A stretch of DNA of 64,000 nucleotides from assembly GCA_020024615.1 (NCBI GenBank), contig JAHHTP010000004.1, forward strand, positions 13,999 to 77,998, given 5' to 3'. Below are positions 52,405 to 61,162 of this stretch, in pieces. Made by a program: the position numbers and the translations under genes. How positions within the stretch are numbered: the stretch's first letter is position 1; every line of letters starts with the position of its first letter. The notes below the pieces were generated by a model. It saw only the letters and a list, made by a program, of their open reading frames with translations, made no database searches and was not told the DNA's origin. This DNA comes from Oscillospiraceae bacterium (lineage in GTDB: Bacteria > Bacillota > Clostridia > Oscillospirales > Ruminococcaceae).

Positions 52405-54003
52405 TTATTTTTTTCTGCGGTAGTCCGGCAGCAGTTTCGGAGAAACCATTTCGGTTTCAACGCCTGCATCTGCAAGCTCTTTCTCGAATTTTGCTACATG
52501 GTCTAAGGTCAATGCACCAACGGTGGTCTCTTTGGACACTTTTGCTGCATTCTGACCAGCGCTGCGACCGAATACGATAATATCCAGTAAGGAGTTACCC
52601 ATCAGACGGTTTTTACCGTGGATACCACCAACAGCCTCACCTGCTACAAACAGGTTCTTAACATTGGTAGTCATGCCGTCCGGAGTGATGTCCAAACCGC
52701 CGTTTTGATAGTGCAGAGTCGGGTAAACCAGAATCGGCTCTTTGCGGATATCGATGCCGTATTTCTCAAACATACGCATCATAGCCGGAATGCGTTTCTC
52801 GATAGTGCCTTCACCGCCGATTTTCTCGATCATTGGGGTATCCAGCCATACGCCTTTGCCGTTTCCAGTATCTACGCCATTGCCTCTATCCGAGCACTCA
52901 CGGATGATGGAAGCTGCGGATACATCGCGGGTCTCCAGCGGATGCATGAATGCTTCACCGTTTACATTAACCAGTTTTGCACCTAAAGAACGAACTTTCT
53001 CAGTTACGAGTGCGCCGAAGATCTGCTCCGGATATGCAGCACCAGTCGGATGATACTGTAAGGTTTCAGCGTACAGTAATTTAGCACCAACACGATAGCC
53101 CAGAACCAGACCGTCTGCGGTAGCACCGTAGTGGTTGGAAGTCGGGAAGCCCTGATAATGCATACGACCAGCACCACCGGTAGCGATGATAACGGTTTTT
53201 GCTTTTGCAACCAGCAGTTCTTTGGTTTCCATGTTCATCAGAACAGCACCAGCAGCGTTGCCGTTTTCATCCAGGATCAGCTCGATAGCAGCGGTAAAGT
53301 CAACAACCGGAATACCACGGTTGATAACCTCATCACGCAGAGTTCTCATGATTTCTGCACCGGAATAGTCCTTTGCAGCGTGCATGCGTTTACGGGAAGT
53401 ACCGCCACCGTGGGTGGTAATCATGTTGCCGTCTGCATCTTTGTCGAACTCAACGCCTAAGTTGCTCAGCCACTGAATTGCTTCCGGAGCGTCGCAAACC
53501 AATTTGGAAAGCAGTTCTTTTTTAGCTGCAAAGTGACCGCCGCCGTATGCATCAACAAAGTGAGTAGCCGGAGAGTCGTTCTCTTTATCAGCAGCCTGAA
53601 TGCCGCCCTCTGCCATCATGGTGTTTGCATCACCAATACGCAGTTTGGTAACGATCATGACATTTGCGCCAGCCTCATTTGCCTCGATTGCAGCAGATGC
53701 ACCTGCACCACCGCCGCCGATAACCAGAACATCAACATCGTAATCCGGTTTGGTCAGATCAACGCTGTCAGCGGTGATACGGCTGTGTGCCTGTAAAATC
53801 TCAACCAGCTGGGTCGGAACTTTTTCACCTTTGTTCGGGCCAACAGTCAGCTCAGCGAATTCGTCCTTTTTATAGTCCGGATGGTAAGCTGCTAACAGAT
53901 CTTCTTTCTGCTGAGCAGTCATTCTTGCCGGCTCCAGAGCAATGTTATGCTCTCTTGCTGCCTCAACAGCAGCTAAGGATTTCTGGAATTTTTCCGAATA
54001 CAT
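52405..54003 (-). CDS. Soluble fumarate reductase flavoprotein subunit (TfrA/FrdA-like)
   Basis: 532 aa. An unusual N-terminal extension of about 88 residues precedes the FAD fold VDVLVIGGGGAGASAAIEAN. Fumarate-site residues are retained: YHPTG, the Arg of TEKVRSLGAK, the His of LHYQNGGLDI and the Arg of HGKNRLMGNSLLD. The covalent-FAD His of membrane SdhA/FrdA (HTxAAQGG) is replaced by Asn in DANTMMAEGGIQ, so FAD should be noncovalent, as in soluble thiol:fumarate reductase TfrA and L-aspartate oxidase. Last gene of the operon, paired with tfrB 14 bp upstream. Aspartate oxidase (NadB) is unlikely because nadA/nadC are absent and an iron-sulfur partner is present. Confidence 0.88.
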   Translation of the reverse strand: MYSEKFQKSLAAVEAAREHNIALEPARMTAQQKEDLLAAYHPDYKKDEFAELTVGPNKGEKVPTQLVEILQAHSRITADSVDLTKPDYDVDVLVIGGGGAGASAAIEANEAGANVMIVTKLRIGDANTMMAEGGIQAADKENDSPATHFVDAYGGGHFAAKKELLSKLVCDAPEAIQWLSNLGVEFDKDADGNMITTHGGGTSRKRMHAAKDYSGAEIMRTLRDEVINRGIPVVDFTAAIELILDENGNAAGAVLMNMETKELLVAKAKTVIIATGGAGRMHYQGFPTSNHYGATADGLVLGYRVGAKLLYAETLQYHPTGAAYPEQIFGALVTEKVRSLGAKLVNVNGEAFMHPLETRDVSAASIIRECSDRGNGVDTGNGKGVWLDTPMIEKIGGEGTIEKRIPAMMRMFEKYGIDIRKEPILVYPTLHYQNGGLDITPDGMTTNVKNLFVAGEAVGGIHGKNRLMGNSLLDIIVFGRSAGQNAAKVSKETTVGALTLDHVAKFEKELADAGVETEMVSPKLLPDYRRKK

Positions 54004-54017
54004 GAAGCGCTTCCTCC

Positions 54018-54692
54018 TTATTTCTCAATCTCGCGGTTGTTGTAGAGTTCTTTGATCTCATCAAGCGGTTTCTGCATCAGAGCTTCGATCAGTTCGGTGA
54101 AGGTACCATCTTTGATCTCTTTGACACGTTTCTCTAAATGCTCGCAGCCCGGAGCCAGGTATTTACCGTTGATTCTTCTTGCCAGCATAGCAACCTGCGG
54201 ATGAGAGATACCAGCCGGACAGCGGGAAGAACAAACACCACACATAACACAGTCAAAAGACAGCTCTGCACATCTTTCGAAATCGCCGCGCTGTGCAGCT
54301 GCGATGTACTGCATAACCTGTAAGCCCTGGGTGCAGGCTTTGGTACATGCATTACAGCCGATACAAGCGTAGATTTCCGGATACAGCTGCATCATTACTG
54401 CTTCGGTCGGTTTGATGGTTTCCATATCATAAACCTGTTTTACCAGAGGGAAGAACGGCAGGGTTGCGATATACATGTTATCTTCAACCTTGGTCTGGCA
54501 AGCCAGGCATGCTTTTAATTCGGTATCGCCTTTGATACGATAAATGGTAGCACAAGCACCGCAGAAACCATTACGGCAGCCGCAGCCTCTAACCAGCTGA
54601 TAGCCGGCGTACTCCATTGCACTCATGATGGTTAAGTTGTCCGGAACAGAATATTTCTTACCGAACAGAAATACGTTTACCATATTCTCCAT
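54018..54692 (-). CDS. Fumarate reductase iron-sulfur subunit (TfrB/SdhB-like, short form)
   Basis: About 224 aa. The N-terminal plant-type [2Fe-2S] domain has RGCGCRNGFCGACATI plus a later CLAC. A dicluster domain follows with CIGCNACTKACTQG and CVMCGVCSSRCPAG, giving two four-cysteine sites rather than the 3Fe-4S CxxxC of SdhB. It ends shortly after the second motif and lacks the CCG domains found in methanogen TfrB. The CCG function is present as a separate HdrB in this operon. No membrane anchor gene is present, so the complex should be soluble. Start ATG 54692 behind AAGGAG. Confidence 0.87.
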   Translation of the reverse strand: MENMVNVFLFGKKYSVPDNLTIMSAMEYAGYQLVRGCGCRNGFCGACATIYRIKGDTELKACLACQTKVEDNMYIATLPFFPLVKQVYDMETIKPTEAVMMQLYPEIYACIGCNACTKACTQGLQVMQYIAAAQRGDFERCAELSFDCVMCGVCSSRCPAGISHPQVAMLARRINGKYLAPGCEHLEKRVKEIKDGTFTELIEALMQKPLDEIKELYNNREIEK

Positions 54693-54706
54693 TGTTTTTC
54701 TCCTTA

Positions 54707-55540
54707 TCAATACTCATTCGGTAACTCGTCGAGTTCATCGAAACGGAATACCGGACCGTCTTTACAAATGTACTTAGAACCTACGTTGCATCTACCGCAT
54801 TTGCCGACACCGCATTTCATACGCATCTCAAGGGTGGTATAAATCTGGGTTTTCTCAAATCCGAGAGAATACAGACCGTCTAAAGTAAATTTGATCATGA
54901 TTGGAGGTCCGCAGAGAATTGCAGTTTTATTGGTATCAAAACCAAGCTCTTTGACATAGTTCGGTACGAAGCCGACATGGCCATCCCAGCCCTCCTGTTC
55001 ACGGTCAATGGTCAGATGAACATGAACATCCTTGTCGTTTGCCCACTCGTTGACGATTTCCTCATAGTCAAGCAGATCGTCTTTGCTGCGGGAACCATAA
55101 ACGATATCGATTCTGCCATAGCGGTCACGATAGTGGCGGCAGTAATTGATAACAGAACGCAGCGGTGCAAGGCCTACACCACCAGCGATAAACAGCAGGT
55201 TTTTACCAGCAAATTCATCGTCAACCGGGAACGGATTACCGTACGGTCCACGGATGGTTATATACTGGCCAACCTCTGCCTGATGCAGCCAATCGGTTAA
55301 ATGACCACATTTTTTAATGGAGAATTCCATGTATTCCTCATTGGTTGGGGATGAGGTAATGGAGAACATTGCCTCACCAACGCCCGGGATGGACAGCATA
55401 GCACACTGTCCCGGACGATGCTCGAACACTTTTACGCCGCCCGGCGTAACAACACGGAAGGTTTTAATGTCCGGAGTATCCTGACGAACGTCGCTGATAA
55501 CACCAATCTTAGGAATTAAGGTTTCTTCGCGTTGATTCAT
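54707..55540 (-). CDS. FlxA-like FAD/NAD(P)H oxidoreductase subunit
   Basis: 277 aa of the ferredoxin-NADP reductase / PyrK / AsrB fold. FAD: FEHRPGQCAMLSIPGVGEAM and FSITSSPTNE. NAD(P): LLFIAGGVGLAPLRSVI and AILCGPPIMIKFTL. A C-terminal [2Fe-2S] set, KCGVGKCGRCNVGSKYIC, matches dihydroorotate dehydrogenase electron-transfer subunits. It should be the NADH entry point of the Flx-Hdr module. Starts behind GGAGGAAAAT and overlaps nothing; 1-2 bp follow flxB. Sulfite reductase AsrB is a close alternative but asrC is absent. Confidence 0.85.
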   Translation of the reverse strand: MNQREETLIPKIGVISDVRQDTPDIKTFRVVTPGGVKVFEHRPGQCAMLSIPGVGEAMFSITSSPTNEEYMEFSIKKCGHLTDWLHQAEVGQYITIRGPYGNPFPVDDEFAGKNLLFIAGGVGLAPLRSVINYCRHYRDRYGRIDIVYGSRSKDDLLDYEEIVNEWANDKDVHVHLTIDREQEGWDGHVGFVPNYVKELGFDTNKTAILCGPPIMIKFTLDGLYSLGFEKTQIYTTLEMRMKCGVGKCGRCNVGSKYICKDGPVFRFDELDELPNEY

Positions 55541-55541
55541 A

Positions 55542-56561
55542 TTATTTTCCTCCGATTGCTTTCATTACTTTCACAATATTCATCGAAATCGGGCATTTGG
55601 AAAGGCATCTGCCGCAACCTACACAGCTGAATAAACCGTTGTTATTTTCCGGATAGTATACCAGTTTGTGCATGAAACGCTGACGGAAACGCTCTTTCTG
55701 GGTCAGTCTCGGCTGACCTGCGGACATCTTGGTGAAATCAGAGTACATGCAGGAGTCCCAGCAACGGTAACGAACAACGCCCTTACCGGTGTTGAATTCC
55801 TTGATGTCGTAGCACTGGCAGGTCGGGCATACGAAGGTGCAGGTACCGCAGCCTAAGCAAGCCTCGGACAGCTCATCCCATTTCGGATCGTCAAAGTATT
55901 CTTTGGTTTTGCCTGCACCGAATGCCTCGGTGGTAACCTGTGCAAGCGGAAGTTTATTCATAATAGCAGTGATTTTTGCTTTCTGCTCATCCACTGCCTC
56001 GGTGGTGCATTCCTCGGTTAAGGATACGATGTTAGCCATCAGCGCCTCACCTTTTTCGGTGTTAGCCTGCCAGAATACCTCGGTCTCGGTTTTCCATACG
56101 GAAATGTCGCCTGCCGGAGCTGCCGGATCAATGTCGAATGCCGTACAGAAGCAGGTTTCGCTCGGTCTGGAGCAAGCCATAGTGATGATGGTGCCGTGTG
56201 CGCGGCGGGAAGCATAGAAGCTGTCCACCGGCTCAACTAAGAAAACGCGGTCTAAAATTTCAAAGCTCTTTGCATCACATGCACGAACACCGAAGATTGC
56301 GAAATCCTCGCACTCCTCACGGGTGTCAACAACTTCGATCATTTTGCCGGAAGTTTTGAACTCCATCAAGTTCTCAGTCTGCGGAAAGAAGAAATCTTTC
56401 GCGCTGCGAGCGGTATTCAGCACATTGCTGTATACGGTGCCCTCTTCCCATTTCTGGAAAGCTGCGCTGCCATCGGTCTGATCTACCGGCAGGTATAATT
56501 TCTGGGATTTTGCGATCTCAGCAAAAACCAGATTCAAAGAATCAAGTGAACACTTACGCAT
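55542..56561 (-). CDS. FlxB-like iron-sulfur protein
   Basis: About 339 aa. It resembles AsrA / hydrogenase-associated 4Fe-4S proteins. The N-terminal half has FAIFGVRACDAKSFEILDRV and MACSRPSETCFCTAF. The C-terminal half has CLGCGTCTFVCPTCQCYDI and CVGCGRCLSKCPISMNIV for [4Fe-4S] clusters. It is predicted to relay electrons between FlxA and FlxC/FlxD. Start ATG 56561 behind AGGAGGGATTCTG, overlapping flxC by 8 bp. A longer in-frame N-terminus is not supported. It shares its architecture with flxC next door, so the two may be tandem paralogues. Confidence 0.8.
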   Translation of the reverse strand: MRKCSLDSLNLVFAEIAKSQKLYLPVDQTDGSAAFQKWEEGTVYSNVLNTARSAKDFFFPQTENLMEFKTSGKMIEVVDTREECEDFAIFGVRACDAKSFEILDRVFLVEPVDSFYASRRAHGTIITMACSRPSETCFCTAFDIDPAAPAGDISVWKTETEVFWQANTEKGEALMANIVSLTEECTTEAVDEQKAKITAIMNKLPLAQVTTEAFGAGKTKEYFDDPKWDELSEACLGCGTCTFVCPTCQCYDIKEFNTGKGVVRYRCWDSCMYSDFTKMSAGQPRLTQKERFRQRFMHKLVYYPENNNGLFSCVGCGRCLSKCPISMNIVKVMKAIGGK

Positions 56562-57552
56562 CAGAATCCCTCCTATCAAATACCTCACCCGGCTCAACAT
56601 CGCCAGTGGTGTAGTTTACCAGCGGAGCACGGGAACCAGCCTCTGCTCCTGCCTGATAATCACCATAGAATGTGTTGATGTCCTTGATGAATTTACGGTT
56701 TAACAGATGCAGCGGAATGTGCTGTGGGCATACACGAGAGCACTCGCCACAGTCGGTGCAGCGTCCAGCAACATGGAATGCACGAATGATATGGAACATC
56801 TTCTCCTCGAAGGTGTTCGCTGGAGATTTGTTTTCTACGCCGGAATCCGGGTTATCGAATACACATTTCTCACAGGTGCAAGCCGGACATACATCACGAC
56901 AGGCATTACAGCGAATGCAGCGGGACAGCTCGCCCTGCCAGAACGCAAAACGCTCGTCCGGAGTCATAGCCTCCAGTTTTGCAACCTCATCAAAACGGTC
57001 GCAATCCAGAACTTCGCCTTCCTCACCCATCAGCTCATCATAAGCCACATGTTTTTTGCTCTTGCAGACTGCACAGCGCTCAGCTAAAACATCCTTGCAG
57101 TCAACCATAACCGGTGCATCCTCATAAATGGTAGTCACTGCCATTTTCTCGCCAGAGCAGTCAATGGAAGCGATACCATCGCCGCAGATTTCTTTTACTT
57201 TGTCGATATCTGCCATGCCTTCGCACGGGATGCCGACAGCGTAAACTTTCTCACGATCGAAACGATGCTCAGTCAACAGCTGATTAAAGCTGTAAGTATC
57301 ACACGGTTTTAAGAAAACCAGAATTTTCCCTTCAATTTTGCGGGTTTTAGAAATCAGATATTTAGAGAAGTTTGCACCGCAGAAATCGCTCCATACAAAT
57401 TCTTTTCTGAGTTCTTCCTCAGTTTCAAATACAGCCGGGGTGATATCATAGTCAAATTCACCCTTTTTCCAGCCGAGAACGACTTTGACGGTACCGTCAT
57501 TCAGCAGAGAAGCTGCTTTTTCGATCAACTGATCACGAGTTATTTTTTGCAT
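56554..57552 (-). CDS. FlxC-like iron-sulfur protein
   Basis: 332 aa with the same layout as FlxB. An N-terminal FLKPCDTYSFNQLLTEHRF block (FrhB/formate-dehydrogenase-beta flavour) and CAVCKSKKHVAYDELMG come first. The C-terminal ferredoxin clusters are CIRCNACRDVCPACTCEKC and CTDCGECSRVCPQHIPLH. It lies between flxD and flxB with short overlaps, which indicates tight co-expression. No catalytic role of its own is evident. I infer electron transfer within the Flx complex. Confidence 0.8.
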   Translation of the reverse strand: MQKITRDQLIEKAASLLNDGTVKVVLGWKKGEFDYDITPAVFETEEELRKEFVWSDFCGANFSKYLISKTRKIEGKILVFLKPCDTYSFNQLLTEHRFDREKVYAVGIPCEGMADIDKVKEICGDGIASIDCSGEKMAVTTIYEDAPVMVDCKDVLAERCAVCKSKKHVAYDELMGEEGEVLDCDRFDEVAKLEAMTPDERFAFWQGELSRCIRCNACRDVCPACTCEKCVFDNPDSGVENKSPANTFEEKMFHIIRAFHVAGRCTDCGECSRVCPQHIPLHLLNRKFIKDINTFYGDYQAGAEAGSRAPLVNYTTGDVEPGEVFDRRDSDA

Positions 57553-57974
57553 CGCAGATCCTCCAATCTCTTGTTTTCGCCTAAAGCGGTAACTTTTTCA
57601 GCGAAATCGTTCATGGTAGCGGCGAATTTAGCACCTTCTGCTGCGGATACCCATTCAACACGGGTACGCTCTCTCTCAATGCCTAAATAGTCAAGCATGG
57701 AGAACAGCAGAGCCATACGGCGGCGAGCATAGTAGTTGCCGGAGGTGTAATGGCAGTCACCTGGATGACAGCCACAGATAATAACACCGTCTGCTCCGCG
57801 CTGGAATGCACGGAGAATGAACATCGGATTTACACGGCAGGAGCAAGGAACACGGATGATCTTAACATCTGCCGGATAGCTTAAGCGGTTATTGCCTGCA
57901 AGGTCCGCACCAGCATAGGAGCACCAGTTACAGCAAAACGCTACGATTAAAGGTTTATATTCGTTTACTTGCAT
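57540..57974 (-). CDS. FlxD/MvhD-type [2Fe-2S] subunit
   Basis: 144 aa of the MvhD family, the small subunit that passes electrons to HdrA. Five conserved cysteines are visible: FCCNWCSYAGADLAG, RVPCSCRVNPMF and GADGVIICGCHPGDCHY. MvhD normally couples hydrogenase MvhAG or formate dehydrogenase to HdrABC. Here it couples a Flx NADH module, since no hydrogenase gene is present. The start overlaps the hdrA stop by about 10 bp. Confidence 0.9.
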   Translation of the reverse strand: MQVNEYKPLIVAFCCNWCSYAGADLAGNNRLSYPADVKIIRVPCSCRVNPMFILRAFQRGADGVIICGCHPGDCHYTSGNYYARRRMALLFSMLDYLGIERERTRVEWVSAAEGAKFAATMNDFAEKVTALGENKRLEDLRCKK

Positions 57975-59959
57975 ATTGCATCAACCTCCGCCATGATTTG
58001 GCTGGTAGCAAAGCCGCGCAGATCCATCGCACCGGACGGACAAGCTACGGTACATGCACCACAACCCTGGCATACTGCCGGGTTAACTTTCGCAATACGG
58101 CGAACCTGAGTGGTTCTATCCGGCATGCGGAATTCTTTATCTTCATAAGTAATTGCGCCGTATGGGCAGACATTCGCACAGGACGAACAGCCATTACACA
58201 TCATCTCATTGGAGCTTGCAACACATGGGTTGGTGGTCAGTTTGTCTTTTGCAAGCAGACCGATAACTTTGGATGCAGCAGCGCCAGCCTGAGAAACAGT
58301 TTCCGGAATGTCTTTCGGACCCTGGCAGGTACCGGACAGGAATACACCAGCAGTCGGGCTCTCTACCGGACGCAGTTTTGGATGTGCTTCGGTGAAGAAG
58401 TCATTGGTATCCATACTTGCGGTCAGCTTGGTAGCAAGTGGGCGTGCAGATTTATCCGGCTCGATTGCAGCAGCTAAAACAACTAAATCTGCATCGATAT
58501 GCAGCTGTCTGTTGCCCAGCAGGTCAGAAGCCTGAACTTTTAATTTCTTGCCTTCCGGTGTAACTTTACCGACCATACCCTTGATGTAGTGAACACCATA
58601 TTCCTCAACGGCACGGCGATAGAACTCATCAAAGTTCTTACCTGGGGTACGAACATCAATGTAGAATACATAGACATCGGTATCCGGATATTTGTCACGG
58701 GTCAGCATTGCGTGTTTTGCGGTGTACATGCAGCAAATCTTGGAGCAGTATTCTTTGCCTTTTTCTGCGCAGGATGCACAACGAGAACCAACACACTGTA
58801 CAAATACGATGGTATGCGGATGCTCTAAGTCGGACGGACGCAGCAGCTTACCAGCGGTAGGACCAGCAGCGTTGGTCAGACGCTCAAACTCTAAAGAGGT
58901 GATGACATCTTTGGACTGGTTGTACGCAAACTCATCAAATTTATCCATAGAAATCGGGTTGAAGCCGGTAGCAACTACGATTGCGCCGTATTTCTCCTCG
59001 ATAAACTCATCTTTCTGGGTGTAATCGATTGCGCCAGCAGCACAAACTTTTGCACACAGACCACATTTGCCGTTTTTGAGCATGTTGCAGGCATTCGGAT
59101 CAATGGTAGCAACTTTCGGAACAGCCTGTGCAAACGGGATGTAAATCGCGCTGCGGTTGTCCATGTTCAGGTTGAACTCGTTAGGAACTTTCTTCATCGG
59201 ACATTTGGTGGTACAGTCGCCACATCCGGTGCAGACATCCTCTTTGACATAACGCGCGTGTTTCTGGATGGTAACATCGAAGTTACCTACGAAACCCTTT
59301 ACATCGGTTACTTCACTGTAAGAGAAGATACGAATCTTCTCATGCTGTGCAACGTCAACCATTTTCGGGGTTAAGATACAAGCAGCACAGTCAAGGGTCG
59401 GGAAGGTTTTGTCTAACTGTGCCATTTTACCGCCGATGGTCGGTTTTTTCTCAACAATATCAACTTCAAAACCTGCATCCGCAATATCCAAAGCGGTCTG
59501 GATACCAGCAATACCGCCGCCAATAACCAGTGCGCGTTTGGTGACCGGAGATTCGCCCGGAGTCAGCGGAGCGTTCAGGCTTACTTTTGCAACCGCTGCT
59601 TTACCTAAGATGACAGCTTTCTCGGTACCGGTAAGCATATCTTTATGAACCCAAGAGCACTGCTCACGGATGTTTGCAATCTCAACCATGTACGGGTTTA
59701 AGCCGGCAGCAGCCGCGGTTTTACGGAAAGTTGCCTCATGCATACGCGGAGAACAAGAACAGATAACGATACCGGTTAATTTATGCTCGGCAATCGCATC
59801 TTTGATCATGTTCTGACCTGCCTGAGAACACATATACTGATAATCGGTGGAAAAGACTACGCCCGGCTCACTTTTCAGAGCTTCAGCCACAGCCTTAACA
59901 TCAACAGTACCTGCGATGTTACTGCCACACCAACATACAAAAACACCAATTCTTTGCAT
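57965..59959 (-). CDS. hdrA: HdrA-type flavin-bifurcating subunit
   Basis: 664 aa, full length. The N-terminal domain starts GVFVCWCGSNIAGTVDV with CSCSPRMHEATFRK. The FAD fold is RALVIGGGIAGIQTALDIA at about 143-161, followed by KTFPTLDCAACILTPKMVD. Inserted clusters are CTGCGDCTTKCPMKK and CGLCAKVCAAGA. The C-terminal two-cluster ferredoxin domain has CNGCSSCANVCPYG and CQGCGACTVACPSG. HdrA bifurcates electrons from a mid-potential donor to ferredoxin and to HdrBC. No selenocysteine or MvhD fusion is seen. Confidence 0.93.
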   Translation of the reverse strand: MQRIGVFVCWCGSNIAGTVDVKAVAEALKSEPGVVFSTDYQYMCSQAGQNMIKDAIAEHKLTGIVICSCSPRMHEATFRKTAAAAGLNPYMVEIANIREQCSWVHKDMLTGTEKAVILGKAAVAKVSLNAPLTPGESPVTKRALVIGGGIAGIQTALDIADAGFEVDIVEKKPTIGGKMAQLDKTFPTLDCAACILTPKMVDVAQHEKIRIFSYSEVTDVKGFVGNFDVTIQKHARYVKEDVCTGCGDCTTKCPMKKVPNEFNLNMDNRSAIYIPFAQAVPKVATIDPNACNMLKNGKCGLCAKVCAAGAIDYTQKDEFIEEKYGAIVVATGFNPISMDKFDEFAYNQSKDVITSLEFERLTNAAGPTAGKLLRPSDLEHPHTIVFVQCVGSRCASCAEKGKEYCSKICCMYTAKHAMLTRDKYPDTDVYVFYIDVRTPGKNFDEFYRRAVEEYGVHYIKGMVGKVTPEGKKLKVQASDLLGNRQLHIDADLVVLAAAIEPDKSARPLATKLTASMDTNDFFTEAHPKLRPVESPTAGVFLSGTCQGPKDIPETVSQAGAAASKVIGLLAKDKLTTNPCVASSNEMMCNGCSSCANVCPYGAITYEDKEFRMPDRTTQVRRIAKVNPAVCQGCGACTVACPSGAMDLRGFATSQIMAEVDAICK

Positions 59960-59973
59960 TTGCCTTTTCCTCC

Positions 59974-60366
59974 TTACTTCGTGTATTTTCTAAATGCGCT
60001 GACGATTGCCTGCTGCGGCAGATCCTCGTCCCACATTCCCGGAATAGCATCCGGTTTCAGGTGATTATTCCCCTGCTGTCTAACTGCAATTAAGCGAACA
60101 GCCTCAACCAATTTAGCCGGCTCTACGCCACGCGGACAGCGGTCAATACATGCAAAGCAGGAAAGGCATCTATACAGGGATTTCGAATTTAACAGCGGTT
60201 CGATGATGCCGGTTTCCACCATATCAACAAACTGATGCGGATGGTATTCCATCTCATCGTATGCTGGGCAGGTAGCGGAACATTTGCCGCATTTCATACA
60301 TTTTTTCGGATTGACACCGCTCATGCGGATGATGTCTTCCTGAAGATACTGATTATTACTGCTCAT
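59974..60366 (-). CDS. hdrC: HdrC-type iron-sulfur subunit
   Basis: About 130 aa. Two [4Fe-4S] motifs: KKCMKCGKCSATCPAYDEM and YRCLSCFACIDRCPRGVEP. It links HdrA to HdrB. Start ATG 60366 with AAGGAGGATACGA upstream, overlapping the hdrB stop by about 11 bp. It is a cytoplasmic HdrC, with no membrane HdrE-like partner. Confidence 0.92.
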   Translation of the reverse strand: MSSNNQYLQEDIIRMSGVNPKKCMKCGKCSATCPAYDEMEYHPHQFVDMVETGIIEPLLNSKSLYRCLSCFACIDRCPRGVEPAKLVEAVRLIAVRQQGNNHLKPDAIPGMWDEDLPQQAIVSAFRKYTK

Positions 60367-61147
60367 TCGTATCCTCCTTAACACCGAGAGCCTCGGCTAA
60401 AAGTTCAGTGAAATACATAACCGGAATTTCAGAACCGTTTTTCACTAAGTTGTAACGGCACAGTGGACATGCGGTTACGATCATCTCTGCACCATTGTTT
60501 GCAGCATTTTCGGTAACAGCATTGCTCTTTTTCTTAGCCAGTTCTGGGCTTTCCAGGGCAATATAACCGCCGCAGCACTCGTTGCGCATGGAATATGTTA
60601 CCGGAGTTGCGCCGATTGCACGGATAAAGTCCTCCATGATCTGCGGATTTTCCGGATCGTCCATCTGCATAACAGAATTTGGACGAAGCAACAGACATCC
60701 ATAGTAAGGCGCAATCTGTTTGCCTTTGAGCGGATTTACAACTTTTTCTTTAATCTTGTCAAAGCCAACTAAATCACGCAGCATCTCCAGATAGTGATAT
60801 ACCTGCGTTTCGCCAGCATATGGCTCCTCTGCCATATATCTGTTGACTTTATCTGCAAACTCTTGGTCGGTTTGCATCGCGTGGTTGGTCTGTTTAATTA
60901 CATTATGACATGCAGAACATACGGTAACAAGCGGCTGCTCTTTTTCTTTTGCTGCTTTCAGCGCACGAACAGAGGACAGCTTGGTAGCAACTTCATCACG
61001 AGAAGTGGTGAACACACCGCCGCAGCACTGCCAGTTTTCAATTTCTTCCAGAGTTACACCTAATGCTTCGGCAGATCTGCGTGCATAAATGTCCAGATCA
61101 ATCGCTTTGTTCTTCAGGGTGCATCCCGGGAAATAACTTACCTTCAT
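60356..61147 (-). CDS. hdrB: HdrB-type CCG-domain subunit
   Basis: About 263 aa with two CCG domains, each binding a noncubane [4Fe-4S] cluster in known HdrB. First: YFPGCTLKNKAIDL...WQCCGGVFTT...VCSACHNVIKQ. Second: YYGCLLLRPNSVM...NECCGGYIALES...ACPLCRYNL. In methanogens this subunit reduces the CoM-CoB heterodisulfide. No evidence exists here for those cofactors, so the acceptor may be TfrB, a protein disulfide or an unknown thiol. The second of two adjacent ATGs is preferred by AGGAGG spacing (7 bases). Confidence 0.9.
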   Translation of the reverse strand: MKVSYFPGCTLKNKAIDLDIYARRSAEALGVTLEEIENWQCCGGVFTTSRDEVATKLSSVRALKAAKEKEQPLVTVCSACHNVIKQTNHAMQTDQEFADKVNRYMAEEPYAGETQVYHYLEMLRDLVGFDKIKEKVVNPLKGKQIAPYYGCLLLRPNSVMQMDDPENPQIMEDFIRAIGATPVTYSMRNECCGGYIALESPELAKKKSNAVTENAANNGAEMIVTACPLCRYNLVKNGSEIPVMYFTELLAEALGVKEDTNEQ

Positions 61148-61162
61148 CATTTGGCCTCCTGC

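Noticed and set aside
54707..56561. Anaerobic sulfite reductase AsrAB
   Set aside because: The folds match, but asrC is missing and MvhD/HdrABC neighbours identify the Flx module.
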